From: Sporodiniella umbellata
Taxonomy: Eukaryota; Mucoromycota; Mucoromycetes; Mucorales; Rhizopodaceae
Assembly (NCBI GenBank): GCA_025677835.1
Contig: JAIXMR010000007.1
Location: 372,001-436,000, forward strand
Direction: 5' to 3'
DNA: 64,000 nucleotides
The position numbers were made by a program, and so were the translations under genes. Each line of letters starts with the position of its first letter. Within the stretch, counting starts at the first letter, position 1. The notes beneath the pieces are model-generated. The model was not told where the DNA came from, made no database searches, and saw only the letters and a program-made list of their open reading frames with translations. This document shows positions 45,331 through 57,904 of the stretch, in pieces.

Positions 45331-46922
45331 ATGCTTGCTTCAGTTGCATTAAAACGTAAAAAAAAAAAAAAAAAGCACTGGATTCCATCATTAAAACAAG
45401 TATACGACAATTCTCACCCCCTCTTTTTTTTTTTAATTATAACTGTGGAATGAATAGAGGTTGGACGTTCCCATGTTACCAAAGTAACAGCTATCAACCA
45501 AACTGTAAATAAAAGCAACCTTCGACCCCTTTTTTATACTTGAAAACAAAAACAAACTAATATTTCACCTGCATCTCTAGCGCACCTTGCACGATTTAAC
45601 GTTTAGAAAAAAGACGGGTCAAACGATGGTTCGACAAGGTCTTGGTGGAAGGTAGATTGGACTGTTTTTTTTTTTTTTTTTTTTTTTGATTTTTTTATTT
45701 TTTTTTTTATATATGAGTGATGGATAGACTCACTTTTTTTTTTTTTTTTTTAAAAAAAAAAGATCATCCACCAACGGACATATTGCCACTGTATTTGGTT
45801 GTACCGGTTTCTTGGGTCGTTATGTTGTCAACCGTCTTGGTAAATAAAGACGACCAGAGATATGAGCTCTCTACTGACATGATAGCATGTAGCACAACAA
45901 GGCACACAAGTGGTTGTTGCTTATCGTGACCCTGATGAGGTCAGACATTTGAAGGTCACTGGTGATTTGGGACAGATTGTGCCTTTGGAATTCGATTTAA
46001 GAAACCGAGAGCAGCTAAATGCCTGTGTTCGTCACTCAGATATTGTATACAACTTGATCGGTCGTGATTATGAAACAAAGTACGGATTCTTTCCACCGTG
46101 GCGTTGCTTATATGTTTACTTAGGAACTTTACTTTTGACGATGTCCATGTTCATGGTACCCGTGCTTTAGCTGAAGTATGTGCTGAAAATGATGTGGCCC
46201 GTTTCGTTCAAGTGTCTGCTTTGAACGCTTCTGAAGATTCCGTCTCCAACTTTCTTCGTACCAAAGTAAGCTATTTTCACTAAAAAAAAAAAAAAAGAGA
46301 AAAAATAGAGGATCAACGGGTCTTTCCTAGGCTTTAGGTGAAAAGGCACTCCGTGAAGTACTACCTGAGGCTACGATTGTTCGTCCTGGAACCATGTGGG
46401 GTCATGAAGATCGTTTCTTGAACAGAATTGGTGGTAAGGTTTTATTCGGTGTATTGGCTTGTTTTGTCTGACAGGTTTGGGTTGTAGATGGTGACGGTTG
46501 GCAATATTGGACAAACGAAGGCAAGACCAAGATTCTTCCTGTTTCTGTAAGATTATTTTGTACGACAAAGCATGGACTGATATAACCCCATTAGGCTATC
46601 GATGTTGCTCAAGCACTGGAAGTCATGTTAACAGCTGAATCTACCATGGGTAAGACGTATGAGCTTTATGGTCCTCAAGCCTATACCATTGAACAAATCT
46701 ACGAACTGGCGCGAGAGATTTCCATGAAGCCTCTTCCTATCCGTAACGTGCCTGACCGTCTTCTCAAGTAAGGAAAAAGTCATAGACGACATGCTTTATT
46801 CACCCTCTTACATAGACTGGTGGCTACTGCCATGGACAAATTGCCCTACAACCAAATGGTCAGTCCAGATTTGATCGAAAGAGTAAGTGGATAGACAAGG
46901 AGAACGCGAGGGACTGACTCAA

Positions 46923-46954
<32 letters not shown>

Positions 46955-47141
46955 GATGAAGATGGACGATCAACCTACACCTGGCGCACTTACCTTCAAG
47001 GATTTGGGAATCGAACCCACGCATTTGGAATCCGTCGCTATCTATTTCTTGAGAAGATTCCGTAGTAACGCTGTATTTGATCTTCCTTACGAAAAGGGAG
47101 AAGGTCAAATCAAGAAGGGTGTTTACCATCTTATCGATTAA
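45331..47141 (+). CDS. Complex I 39/40-kDa subunit (NDUFA9/NUO-40)
   Basis: NADPH-binding accessory subunit of mitochondrial NADH:ubiquinone oxidoreductase. Eleven exons (45331-45355, 45458-45483, 45581-45651, 45763-45839, 45902-46079, 46124-46265, 46331-46433, 46488-46546, 46595-46767, 46816-46882, 46956-47141) give 368 aa. A basic presequence starts [20 protein letters not shown]. The Rossmann start is [19 protein letters not shown], followed by [57 protein letters not shown] and the C-terminal [13 protein letters not shown]. The 26-base second exon is required to keep the frame. Presence of complex I excludes yeasts that have lost it. Confidence 0.92.
46922..46955. repeat. (TA)n tract at a splice acceptor
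   Basis: TATATA run forming the end of the last NDUFA9 intron, ending in TATAG. Confidence 0.8.
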
Positions 47142-47363
47142 ATAAATAGAAAGGAAAAAAAAAAAAAAGAGAGTTTAAATTGAATATCCTTCCCCCCCTT
47201 AAGAAAACTACTCCCTTGCACACAGCATGACAAGAATTTTAGCAAAAATTAAAATCAGTTGGCAAAGTATCCAAGAGAGGTTGTTGTTTTTTTTTCAAGA
47301 GAGATAAACTAACGCTGATGTCATCTATTTTTTCTTTTTCTTCTTATTATGGGATTTCTTTTA

Positions 47364-48018
47364 TTAATCAATACGATGAAACGAGTTTCCGCCGAGAGGT
47401 TTTTCATTTAATTTAGGATTATTCTTGGCCAGGATATCTTAAAGTAGTAGGTGTTGAATAAAAAAGCGAGTATTTCCGTTTGATTTTTTTGTTACCTTTG
47501 TCTTTCTTTGCATGGTCGTACTGACAATCATGTTTGTCTGGGAACCGATGAGTGTCACAAAAGACAAGTTCACATCTACATTTGTTGGTCAACTGTTTGG
47601 AAAGTGGAATCTAGGATAAAAAGAGAGATAAGCATGCGAGTCAAAAAAGGATAGGTTGCTTTACCTTGGAGCGGCAGTTATAACAGCGGCCTTTGTTCTT
47701 TTGTAATGGCTGTGGTGGTTGTGGTGCTTGGGGTTCGCTTACTTTTTGCACCGTGGCTATCACAGAAGGTGGACTGGCTTCTTCTTTGGGCGCTTCTGCT
47801 TTTTCTGTAAAATTTTTTAGGGCCAACCAAAAAAAAAAAATAAGTCATTCGTCTTACGTATGCTCTTTTTTTTTTTTTTTTTTTTTTTTCCGCTTACGGT
47901 CATTTTTTTCTAATTCTTTAAAGCACTTTGAACACATGTTATTGTAAATTTTGTTTCCATAAAATCCACATCCTGCAGTACAAGGGATAGGTCCTTCCGG
48001 TTTATTGTTATCTTCCAT
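47364..48018 (-). CDS. A20/AN1 zinc-finger protein
   Basis: Member of the stress-associated protein (SAP/ZFAND5-6) family, which binds ubiquitin through A20 and modulates stress responses. Four exons (48018-47898, 47804-47665, 47610-47496, 47437-47364) give 149 aa. The A20 finger is CTAGCGFYGNKIYNNMCSKC. A Pro/Gln linker (EPQAPQPPQPLQ) leads to the AN1 finger: RCYNCRSK, CRCELVFCDTHRFPDKHDC and the final H/C positions, ending GGNSFHRID. All zinc ligands appear present. Length and order match the family. Confidence 0.92.
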
Positions 48019-50562
48019 CGTTTGAGTGTATGTGTGTTGGTGTGGATGCGTGTGTAGGTTGTCTAGGATGAAAAAAAAAAAAAAAAAAAGAAAAAAGGAA
48101 ATTTTGAAAGAATAAAAGAAATTAAAAAAAAACTGATGATGAACAAATCAAAGTGCAGTCACTCGCTTCTTTTCAAACAACGTGAACTTCTAAAAAGAAA
48201 CATCCACCTACATATACATACACGCACATACACACACACACACCGATTCATCGCCGTGGGTTTGACTTAAAGCGTAATTCATGGCCGCTTTTCTCTCCCT
48301 TTCCTCCACTCCTTTAAAATGCTGCGCTCTTCATTTATCACCAAAAAAAAAAAAAAAAAAAAAAAAAAACACCGCCCAAGCTTTCTAAATCGGCTGAGGT
48401 GGCCCAAGAATAAATACAGCGCTTTTAGCTACGGATCCAAGGTTTCTTGTTGATTCAAGGGAGAGTTGTGTTGAAGAAAAAGTATTACTTTTAGGACTTT
48501 GGCAAACCACGCTGGTCCTTCATCTACTCAAAGGTTCGGCCACTGGACCCTATGCCTTCCCTGGTAGCCAACCCGGCCTCATTCAACAAGGCATTCAAGA
48601 CGGGTGGTTGGATTGAACCGTCAGTGCACTTGAAATCCAAAGCATCGGCTGAACAACAGCTCACCTCCCCACGACATTCTACAGAGTAGTACCTCAACAC
48701 CTGCTGAGGGATCGTCACCTCCATAAGAATGGCTATCGTTCACTGGAAAGTAAAGAATGCCGAGAGATCGGTGGGATTCATTGACTACGGTCAACCTTGC
48801 GGACAACAAGGTGTGGCGTCAGTCAACTACGCTCATCCCATGTCGCTGCGGTGAATAGTCAAAGGAGACTTGCACATCACTCTGTCTTGGCTTGGTTTAG
48901 ATAAGCATCACCCTAGGCGATTTCTTTGGCCATCTCTTTCCAGTGGGTAAAAAGCAGAGTAGAGGTGAATGCTCTGTAGTGTATTTCGTTTTCTTTGGGT
49001 GATCCGAAAAAGGTTCACGCTGAGCGTCTCTTCCAAAGGATTCCCTTTGGCGTTGACTACGAAAGACACATTTCCTAAACACACCCTACACACACCCTAA
49101 ACACAGCCTGAGGGTAGTGACATTGGTTTCGCCATGATCGAACCTTATTGAACTTTGGTTTCAAAAACAGTCTTTTTATGATAGGGTGGGACAAGAAGCG
49201 TAGGACCTTTGAACGCGTCGTGTTTTTCTAGACCTTTTGCTTTAGAACAAGGCTTGGGCTATTCCAATGGGTTTGCAATCATCCTTTGGGGTGTTCATGC
49301 CGTCTTTTTTTTTTTTTTTTTTTTTTTTTGGCCTTGAAACCCCCATTTGTCTGAAAAAGGCGAAGAGGGATAAAAAAGGCATTTTAGGTGTCCCACGCTC
49401 TTGTTACACCAGAAAACCATTTGGCAAAAGAATTCAATTTTTTCCCCTTTTTTCCTTTCTTTTTTTTTTTAAACACTTTTTCATTTAGAAAGAGAATGAA
49501 ATAAAGAGAGAACGTGAAAGGAGCCCTAGAAAAAACCTTTTTTTTTTTTTTTTTTTCAATGCTATTTAATGATGACTCAAAAAGATGATATCTCTAACCT
49601 CAGAAGCTATTTTTCTCATTTTTACTTCTCAGACATATTTGGGGGACTTTTTTTCTTTAGAGTGGATAGAGAATTTTTTTCCATTTCTGGTCGGTTCCCA
49701 CCCACTTTTCGGTTGCATAGGCTTATCAACAGAGTGTGCTATACATACACCCTTCTGAAAACAAGATCCCCGCTGATGTTGGGTCAAGAGAATCCACAGT
49801 CCGAAACAAGACTGAAAAAGAGTGCATTAGATAAGAAAAAAAGACGCAATCAAAACAAAACTATCTGCTTTTAGGCAATTTTCTTATCGGTTGTTTGGCA
49901 CCCAAAGACGCCCTTATTGGTTCTAACAAGACGTGTGCTGTCTTTAGTCATAAAGAAGGCTAATAAAAATTTTCATTGGTTTGTGTACAGTCAACCAATC
50001 AAAACGCCCTATTTTAAAAAGGGTGAGTCATAATCCTTACACCACCAAAGAAAAAAAAGGGGAAAGTTTTTTGGGATTTTTTTGAATTTAAACCACCTTC
50101 TTTTCACTTTATTTTTCATTTACTTTTTTTTTTTTTTTTTTTTTGGAAACCCTTTTAAACATTACATACACAACGGCAGAGAACATTATGAATACTTTTA
50201 TTATTGTTTAAATAGCTTTTCTTTTTTTGTTTTTTTTTTTCTATAGGAAAAAAAAAACAAAAAAAACAAAAACAAAAACAGAATTCCATTGACAAAAAAA
50301 AGTAGAATTTACAGAAAAGAATTAAACATCCCCTCTCATACGCACCAGAAGCTCTTTTAAAAGATATATAAATCATTCGAAAAAAAAAAAAAAAAAAAGA
50401 AAAACAACGCCTTTTTTTTTTTTTTTTTTCTTGCTGTAACCCAAACCAAGTTCCCATAATAAGAAAACAATGACACATCACACAATGATTACACCCGCAG
50501 TCATTCTGGTTGCGCAGCCCAACGATAAATACAAGACAAATTCAAATCAGATATCTTTCACT
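48019..50562. other. 2.5-kb region without an assured gene
   Basis: A GC-richer patch at about 48430-49130 has protein-like frames on the minus strand (for example VNAKGNPLEETLSVNLFRIT near 49040 and SADALDFKCTDGS near 48600) but I could not join them into one gene with confident splice sites, nor name a family. The rest is A/T runs, with T runs at 49304-49329 and 50127-50144. A CCTAAACACA motif repeats three times near 49074-49110. Confidence 0.4.
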
Positions 50563-51300
50563 ATGGATCAAAACAATAAACAGCAACAAAAATCGTATGT
50601 TAGCTCGCTTGTTGGTAAGTGGGATGAAGTTTTATAGACATTAGTATTGATGGAAAGAATAGAGGTGACGATCCAAGTGATGACTACCATCTGGCCTCGT
50701 TCTGTTCAGCCAAACGATTCAACCCATAAACCCATTGCTGATCTTCATACCTTTTTACACCACATTCTTAAACATTCAAGGACCACCCATTCTACTCTCC
50801 AGCTTGCCATTTTTTATCTTTTTCGAGTCCGTACCCGAGTTCAGCAAAAGAGCCCGGACGATGCCTACATTTCTTGTGGGCGACGCATGTTCCTCGCCTC
50901 GCTGATTTCCGCACACAAGTATCTCCAGGACAAGACTTATAAAAACTCTGCTTGGAGCAAAGTCAGCGGTCTGAACGTACAGGAGATCAACCACGCCGAG
51001 AAAATCATGCTCGAGTTACTTGACTATCGCTTGCACGTGAAAAAGGAGGTCTTTGACCAATGGATGCTCATGCTCCAGTCCCATCTCAAGGTCGCACACC
51101 CTTGGCCTTTGCCCCCGCACGTCCAGGCACCCGTCGTTTCACCTTCCCCTCTTCCCTTCAAGCCTCCCACTGCGCTTGAAAAGGCTCAACAAAGTTTGCC
51201 TTCCCCTCCTTTGGAAGAAGACGTCTTTGTGCCCATTCAAAGAAAAAGAAAATACTTGTCTACTGAACACGACGCGCTGTCTTGGACCAAGAAACGTTAA
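50563..51300 (+). CDS. PCL1/2-type cyclin (Pho85-cyclin family)
   Basis: Cyclin predicted to activate a Pho85-like kinase, linking to G1 progression and polarity. Exons 50563-50614 and 50663-51300 give 229 aa. The cyclin box includes FLHHILKHSRTTHSTLQLAIFYLFR, then CGRRMFLASLISAHKYLQDKTYKNSAWSKVSGLNVQEIN, the strongest PCL signature, and EKIMLELLDYRLHV. The C-terminal tail is Pro-rich with several SP/TP sites, suggesting phosphorylation, and ends with KRKRK-type basic residues. The start ATG lies in a 52-base first exon. Confidence 0.88.
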
Positions 51301-51974
51301 CATGGATATACATAGTATCCCTTCCCCCCCCCTCCCTCCCTTTTTTTTTTCCTATCCATCGTTCAATTCTCTTTCTTTTCCACATATATCATCCTTCTTC
51401 TTCTATCTACGTGTACATTTTACTGTCTTTCATTTGTATTCCCTCCCCCACTTTTAAAAAAAACCAAAAATTATCAAAAAAAAAAAAAAGAAAATAAATC
51501 AAAAAAAAGAAAAAAAAAAGAAAAACGATTCAAATAAACCAAAACGAATATACAATCAAACCTATCTCTTTTCTCTCAATGCTGGCTAGAAAAACCACAT
51601 CCAACAGGTATTCGATCACACACGGCGATGGCTGATCCCTTACGAAAATCAGTCACTTCTGCCCAGTGCTTTGAAAATCATCAGCCAATCCCCATCCCTT
51701 TTTTTTTTTTTTTTTGAAAGGACGCCATTGAATTCGCATACACCACCGAGTGACGTCTTTCTACTTTTTCTAGATACCTTTTTGTACTCGCCATCGATCG
51801 ACTTTGAAGCCAAAAAGAGAGAAAAGCTTTTGCACAACATAAAAAGCACCCCCCCCCTGTCTTGTGGATGATTCCATCATGATCCATAATGAAACCCAGC
51901 TTTATGCCGTCGGTTTAAAACTCGCTTGTGTGTGATTTTCTTTTTACTCTAGTTTTTCTTTTTACAAACAAAAA
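51301..51974. other. Spacer, mostly UTR-like
   Basis: CT-rich 3' UTR of the cyclin gene (51318-51420), A-rich tract to about 51535, then a stretch with a C run at 51849-51856. Short frames (for example MADPLRKSVTSAQCF at about 51630) are not supported as a gene. Confidence 0.45.
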
Positions 51975-52286
51975 ATGGCCAAAGATCAAACGATCCAAGA
52001 AGCTGAATCCAAAGCACACGCCTATGTTTCTGAAACAGCGGATAAGGTCAGTCGAGGAATAGACGATGCCTCGGAAGGGTATCAAAAGGCTTCCAAGAAG
52101 GCAGAGGCTGAAGTGAATCGATTGAAGGCTGAACTGGCTGAACTTCGGGCCAAAGCAGCTCCCAAGATTCAAGAAGCTGAACACTTTTTAACTTCTCCTG
52201 CTGCCATCCAATTTTATAAAGGTCTTGTCACTGGCGTGGCGCTTGTCATGGCCTACCAAAAGTATACAACCCACACCCGATACTAA
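51975..52286 (+). CDS. Small helical protein with C-terminal hydrophobic segment
   Basis: I do not know its function. A single exon of 103 codons, MAKDQTIQEAESKAHAYVSE. Residues ~5-75 form a continuous amphipathic helix or coiled coil rich in Ala, Lys and Glu (KAEAEVNRLKAELAELRAKAAP), similar in style to apolipoprotein-, perilipin- or LEA-like helices. Residues ~80-97 (FYKGLVTGVALVMAYQKY) are hydrophobic and may insert in a membrane, so it could be a tail-anchored outer-membrane protein. A-rich context before the ATG suits translation start. Probably real. Confidence 0.65.
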   Translation: MAKDQTIQEAESKAHAYVSETADKVSRGIDDASEGYQKASKKAEAEVNRLKAELAELRAKAAPKIQEAEHFLTSPAAIQFYKGLVTGVALVMAYQKYTTHTRY

Positions 52287-52491
52287 ACCCAAGGTGTAAT
52301 CATCATGACGTCTTTTCTCTCTTTCTCTCTCCATGCATGCCTTGCCATTCAATAAACGCCTTATTCTATCTTTACAAAAAAAAAAAAAAAAAAAAAAAAA
52401 AAGGCTTTGGGTAACTGACTGTATTTGGTTTGATTTCTTTTTCTTTTTTTTTTTTTTTCTTTTTTTTTCTTTTTTCGTGCTGTAAAATCAA
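52287..52491. other. Short spacer before FHIP
   Basis: Includes an AATAAA (near 52351) for the upstream gene, an A run (52375-52402) and T runs. Confidence 0.55.
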
Positions 52492-54833
52492 ATGGATTAC
52501 TTTGCAAAGTTTACCAAACGCATGGCACCACCCAAGACGCAACCGACCGGTGCAATGCAGTTAGCCAAGTTTCACAAGTGTTGGGATCGTGTTCATGTAA
52601 GTCCATGCGTTTCTCACTGTATGGGAGGGGTGCGTTTTCTGAACCATTAAAGTCCAAAGACCCCTTTATTTTTTTGTATGCACCTTGTTAGACGGTTTTT
52701 TCAGACGATCGAAGGGCCATTGGACACGTTCAACAAACAGAGATTCCTTCCAGATTACGTACGATGGTCGACCTGCTTGTGGATGAAGAAGCACGGCAAG
52801 GGGATGCTACCACCGGTATATGCATGGAATATTTTTTGAAGCATAACGTTCTACAGTATTTGGTCAACGCAGCAGAAAAACAAGATCATCCTCTAGGATT
52901 CAGAGGAGAGGTCATTCGAACCTTAGCAAGCATGGTCGATCTGTTAGACGACCGCTTTTTGGTCCACAAGGCGGTCCATACACCCGCCTTGAGACTACTA
53001 AGGTTCTGTGTGTTGGATGAAAGTCAGAATGAGCTTTACACGGACGACCTGGTCGATCTAATGTACATCATCTGCTCCAAGATTCATGGTTTCCCCGCTC
53101 TTTTAAACATCTTTTTTCACGACACGCATTGGCTCACCACACCGCAAAGGCAGCGTCACGAGAAAAAATCAACCACAGACGGGTTGACTTATGAATTCTT
53201 TTTGTTCACTTATCTTCTCAGGTTTGTGCATCGCGAAGGTCGATCGGGCGATTATGCACGTACCGGTCTCCTGTTCCTCATGGAAATGGCCACCGAGCAG
53301 CTTGGGGAGTTTATTCTGACCTCTGATTTTGCTACGATTTTGGCCGCCGGATTAGGCGCCTTGTACTCTCAGCTGCCTCGAAAACTCATTCTACAGCCCG
53401 AGATGCGTGGGGAATGGCCAGCGGACGAGACATTAGCCATTGGCCTAGAGTACGCACACTCTCCGGCCTTGAGAGGCCAGCTTGATTCATTTCTAAAACT
53501 GCTAGAATTCTCACAAGACGTGCTTGTACAATGTCCAAATAGTGCCATTGGCCATGCCTTACTCCAGACCATCCGGACCATCTTTGTCGAAAATATTCTT
53601 TACCCTTCCATCCTCGAATGTTCTGACGCCGATGGCTCCTCGGTGGCAGTATTGAGCTATATGGACTGGATCCTACAGACTGTACTTCAACAGGATCTGG
53701 CCAACGTCATCGTCGGCTCCTTGATGGATCTGAGCGGTCACCGAGAGGAAGCCGGGACGGGCATTCTACGCCAACTGATCTTCAGTCGACTCCAGTCGCG
53801 TTCAGAACCCGCGTTAATCGCCACCCTCAAGTTGCTCAAGACGCTGATCGTTCACCATTGCCGGTACGTGCTTCCCCTACTCTCCACCCTGCCAGAGCCA
53901 CAGCCAGAACCAACAGGCGTTTCGCACCATCGACAGGAACTCGAACTCTATTTCTCTCTCATGGCCGCGCTGGATCCATCCTCAACCCAACACGCTCTCA
54001 GCCAAGGCTATAAAGACTATCTGCACGACATCGAGGCGTATATCGACGCCGACCCGTGTCATCTGTCCATACACTCCCGCTCACTGCCTTTCCGCAGACG
54101 GCCAAGTTTCAAGTACGGGCAACGCCATGAACCTACGCCTAAAACGCCTGCACCACGCCTTTCGCGTCGACACCGGCTTCATCCGCACGACCCGCTCTTA
54201 CAAGCCCTGCTTCATCTCCTCAGCCATTTTTTCTGTCACTCACCCGAGCTCAACCTCGCCTTGACCGGTGTTCTGAGCGCCCTTGCCTTTTGTCCTGAGC
54301 GTAGTCTCGTCGGCTGGATCACCTTTAGTAAAACGGACCGGGCTGGACCCGACCCGAACCCACATCTCCACCGCCATTCACCCGTCTCTACGCCTATAGA
54401 CGATGCAGAAGACGAGCAGAGCATCGATCTTGTTACCGAGCCTGGCTCAGATTCAGTCACACGCCCAATTTTTTTCAAATCGTATCCTTCACTCTTTACT
54501 CTCTTTCGTACACTCGTTCAACAGGTGGATTATTACCGTGCTGATCTACCCTGCTTTACCGCCTGGCTTCATGATCATCGCCAGGCCCTCGTCTCGGGTG
54601 AAACCTCGCTGCTTGAGCCTATCGCCACCCATCACGTTCAGAAAATAGTGGCCGTGCGTATCCAGACCCTGTTTCCTTCCTATCACCCTCCATCTGGTTT
54701 ACCCTATCCAAAAGAAACCTCTCTCTTGTCCTTGTTCAATAACATCATTCTTTTGGAAGAAGTCCTCAAGGAAACGATCGCCTTGATCCAGGTTAGGTGT
54801 AGTCTTGGTGTAGATCGAATTGCTTATGTATAA
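52492..54833 (+). CDS. FHIP/RAI16-like protein (Hook-dynein adaptor complex)
   Basis: Subunit of the FTS-Hook-FHIP complex that links early endosomes (via Rab5) to dynein for long-range transport in hyphae. Exons 52492-52596 and 52692-54833 give 748 aa. Recognisable blocks: MDYFAKFTKRM start, FHKCWDRVH, GICMEYFLKHNVLQYLVNAA, GFRGEVIRTLASMVDLLDDRFLVHKAVHTP, FPALLNIFFHD, EFFLFTYLLRFVHREGRSGDYARTGLLFLME. The middle is helical repeats; residues ~500-650 have a low-complexity insert. The second exon is 2.1 kb without a break and is GC-richer than its surroundings. The end reads IALIQVRCSLGVDRIAYV. Confidence 0.87.
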
Positions 54834-55193
54834 TAATAATAATAATAATAACAACAATAATAATAACATACACACACACACACACACACACGTGAGAACT
54901 CCTAGAAAATAATCAAACAAAAGGGGTAGGAAAAAAAAAAAAAAAAGTAAAGAAAAAGTAGAAAAACTATCCGCAATAAAAATAAACCCCAAAATATATA
55001 TATATAGATAGATAGATATATATAGATAGGAGAGATTTGCATCGTACGTTTGAGTCTACTGGTTTCTAAATTGAGCACTGGAAAGCCCTATTGGCTGCTT
55101 TTTCAATAAGTATTCCATACAATGGGAGTGAAAGTAAAAGAGACCAAAAAAAGATAAAATAAGAGGGGGCAAAAATAAGAAGATTTATCTCTC

Positions 55194-55231
<38 letters not shown>

Positions 55232-55297
55232 TTTTTGTTTTTTTTATTATTTCATTTTGTTTTTTTGTTTTTTCTTGCTCTTTTATTTTGTAATTGA
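54834..55297. other. Spacer with microsatellites
   Basis: Contains (TAA)n right after the FHIP stop (54834-54860), (CA)n (54868-54891), (TA)n/(GATA)n (54994-55027) and (TTA)n (55197-55231). No gene seen. Confidence 0.7.
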
Positions 55298-57544
55298 ATG
55301 GAAAGTTTGTTTGACAAGTTTGGGAAATCCAAATACAAGCATAAGCCCGCCAGTCGAGCCATGAAACACCTCTTACACCTTAAGCCAAAGACGAGTAAGT
55401 GTAAATAACTCACTACAGCTCACTCACACGTGATATCCAGCATCCCATCGTAAGGCAAATCAAGACCTACTTGAGTCAGGTGCGAGCGAAGCAGCTCTTT
55501 CTCGAGAGGTTTTATCTAAAGATCAAATCGATGCTTGCTTCAGTCAACTACTCGTAAGTCCTTTTATTTGTTGTTGGACGAAAAAGTTGGACTTGACATG
55601 ATGCAGGAAAGGCGGGGTATTTACGATCTAAGCACCAAGCAAAGCATGGAGTCTTGGACCTTTGAAAAAAAGCGGCTGATGATCAATCAAGAACATCAAG
55701 CGGAGCATTCTATTTCTACATTAAGCTCTCAGCAAGAGGATTGGATCAAGCCACACGCTTCTCAGTCTACGCCGATCGCTTATAGAAATCCAAAGCCCAT
55801 ACTCACCTCGAGTCAAAGTACTTTACTCGCTTCAAAGCCTGTTCGAAAAAAACAAGCTCGTCTTTCGAAAGACCAAAACACACCAGAGTTCTTTGTACAA
55901 AAGTTTTTAGGACCTGGATTGAACCATATCACAACCTCCATTGCTGCACGGCTAGAAGTATCTTTGAGAACTCGTTCTATAGAGTAAGAGTGTTTCATAC
56001 CTAAAAAAAAAAAAAAAAAAAAAAAAAGCTCAATTTTGCCTAGTTGGGTAGCTGCATTTATCCAACTCAAAGGATATCATGTACTGTCATACGCCCTGGA
56101 CTATCTCAATCATACAACACATTATAGAAAAGACACGACACTTGAATTGGAAGTAGAAATCGTAAAGTGTATAAAAGCTATCATGAATACAAAAATAGGT
56201 AAGCAGGAGACCATGAATCACCCTGAATATATCCATGCCGTTGTCTTTTCGATTCTTTGCCCCTTTTGGCAAACCAAAAAGCTGGTGTGTGAGCTGCTGG
56301 CCTTTTTGTGTTACTCGGACGGTTATGAGCATATTATGCGAGGCTTTGAAATGCTTCGAAAGTTCAGAAAGGATCTAGGACTGTTTGATTCTTGGATGAG
56401 AGACTTTCAAAAGACAACGGCAAACGAAAACAATCGAATCTCTTCTCGCCATCTGTTTGATTATACTGTAAGACCTCTTTCTATTGATACATACCTGACA
56501 TCTCTCATTTAAAGAAATAGCTTTCAAACATCATCCTTGTCAACGCTCTCGTTAAAATACCATCCGATGTAAACGACCGGATCTATATCACTAACCAGCT
56601 CAACCTCTCTGTCTTTCCCGCTGTCTTGCCTATCCTCGAATCCTTTGATTTTCATTTATTGGATATCCAGTTGAGGAGTTTTATGGAAACGGTCGAGTCA
56701 GATAAAGAAGAAGCTTTTGGTGAAAACCAACCTTTGTATACCGATCTCTCACAGCCCTTTGATCTATTTGAGCGTATACTCGAGGGTCTCGTCAACGCTC
56801 CAAGGGCTTTAGAGCAATTGATCTTTCTTTTAAAAAGTCTGTTATGGATTCAAGGGGACCCGGATACAATGTAAGTAGCATCTCATAGATACATACCTAT
56901 CTTATTTCAAAACCAAAAGGTATCGTTACTACCATATTATTCAAACCGTGGCCCAACAAATCGTCATGGACCAGAGACCACATGAGATCACCCAAAGTCT
57001 TTCTACCGCCTTTGATGTGGCAGTAGGGGCTGTGATCCAAACACAGTGTGGTTCGGGCCGTTCCAAGGAAACAGATCCTCAAGTAAGTCATCTAGAAGCT
57101 CAACTCGAATTACTGTCTGGCCAAAAGAAGGTGTTGGAGGCTGAAATAGCCAAACTGAGAATCCTTCCTACGCAACTTGAAATACAAGAGCAAGAAAAGC
57201 GCATCCAGCAACTCCAAGAAGAAAATAGTTCACTCAGAGGCCTGTTAAAAACATCAAAAGCCACCATCACCATGTTGCAACTACATTCTGTGGAAGAAAA
57301 TGTACAAAAAAACACTGTCAACTATGTAATGTATAAAGAAACAAGTCAAGAGAAAAATAAAATAAACAGATCGTTCATTAGATGTCTTCACCAAAATCTC
57401 CAGGGATGCTAGGTAAAAGTATTATGAATGCTTCAAGTCTTGCTTTTGGAAACTTCTTGTCGCCCCTCTTTCATAAAAGATCGGCCAGAAAACTATTATC
57501 CGATACATGCTCACTAGAGCAAGGTAAGTCTGAGTTTTCAAAAG

Positions 57545-57575
<31 letters not shown>

Positions 57576-57867
57576 AAAGAAGAGAAATCGTTAGATACTC
57601 TGTTTACCGAAAGCTCATCCAACCGAGACTCTTCCTCTTCAAGTTATCAGTCTTCAGATAAAGCTTTTTCTTATCCAGCATCTTCTCCTAGTAAGTTCAC
57701 TCTTTTTTCTACAAAAAAAAAAAAAAAAGGCTTGAGCTCAATCTTTTCAAGATTCTATACCTCCTCCTCCTCCACCGCCACCACCACCACCCCCTACTGG
57801 TCCTTTATCAAGTAGGGATATTAACATATTTTTCCTTTATTCTTTTCGTCAATTGATTTGTTTTTTC

Positions 57868-57904
<37 letters not shown>

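Noticed and set aside
46979..47000. GAATCGAACCCACGC resembling a reversed tRNA T-arm
   Set aside because: It lies inside the last NDUFA9 exon and codes for conserved IEPTH.
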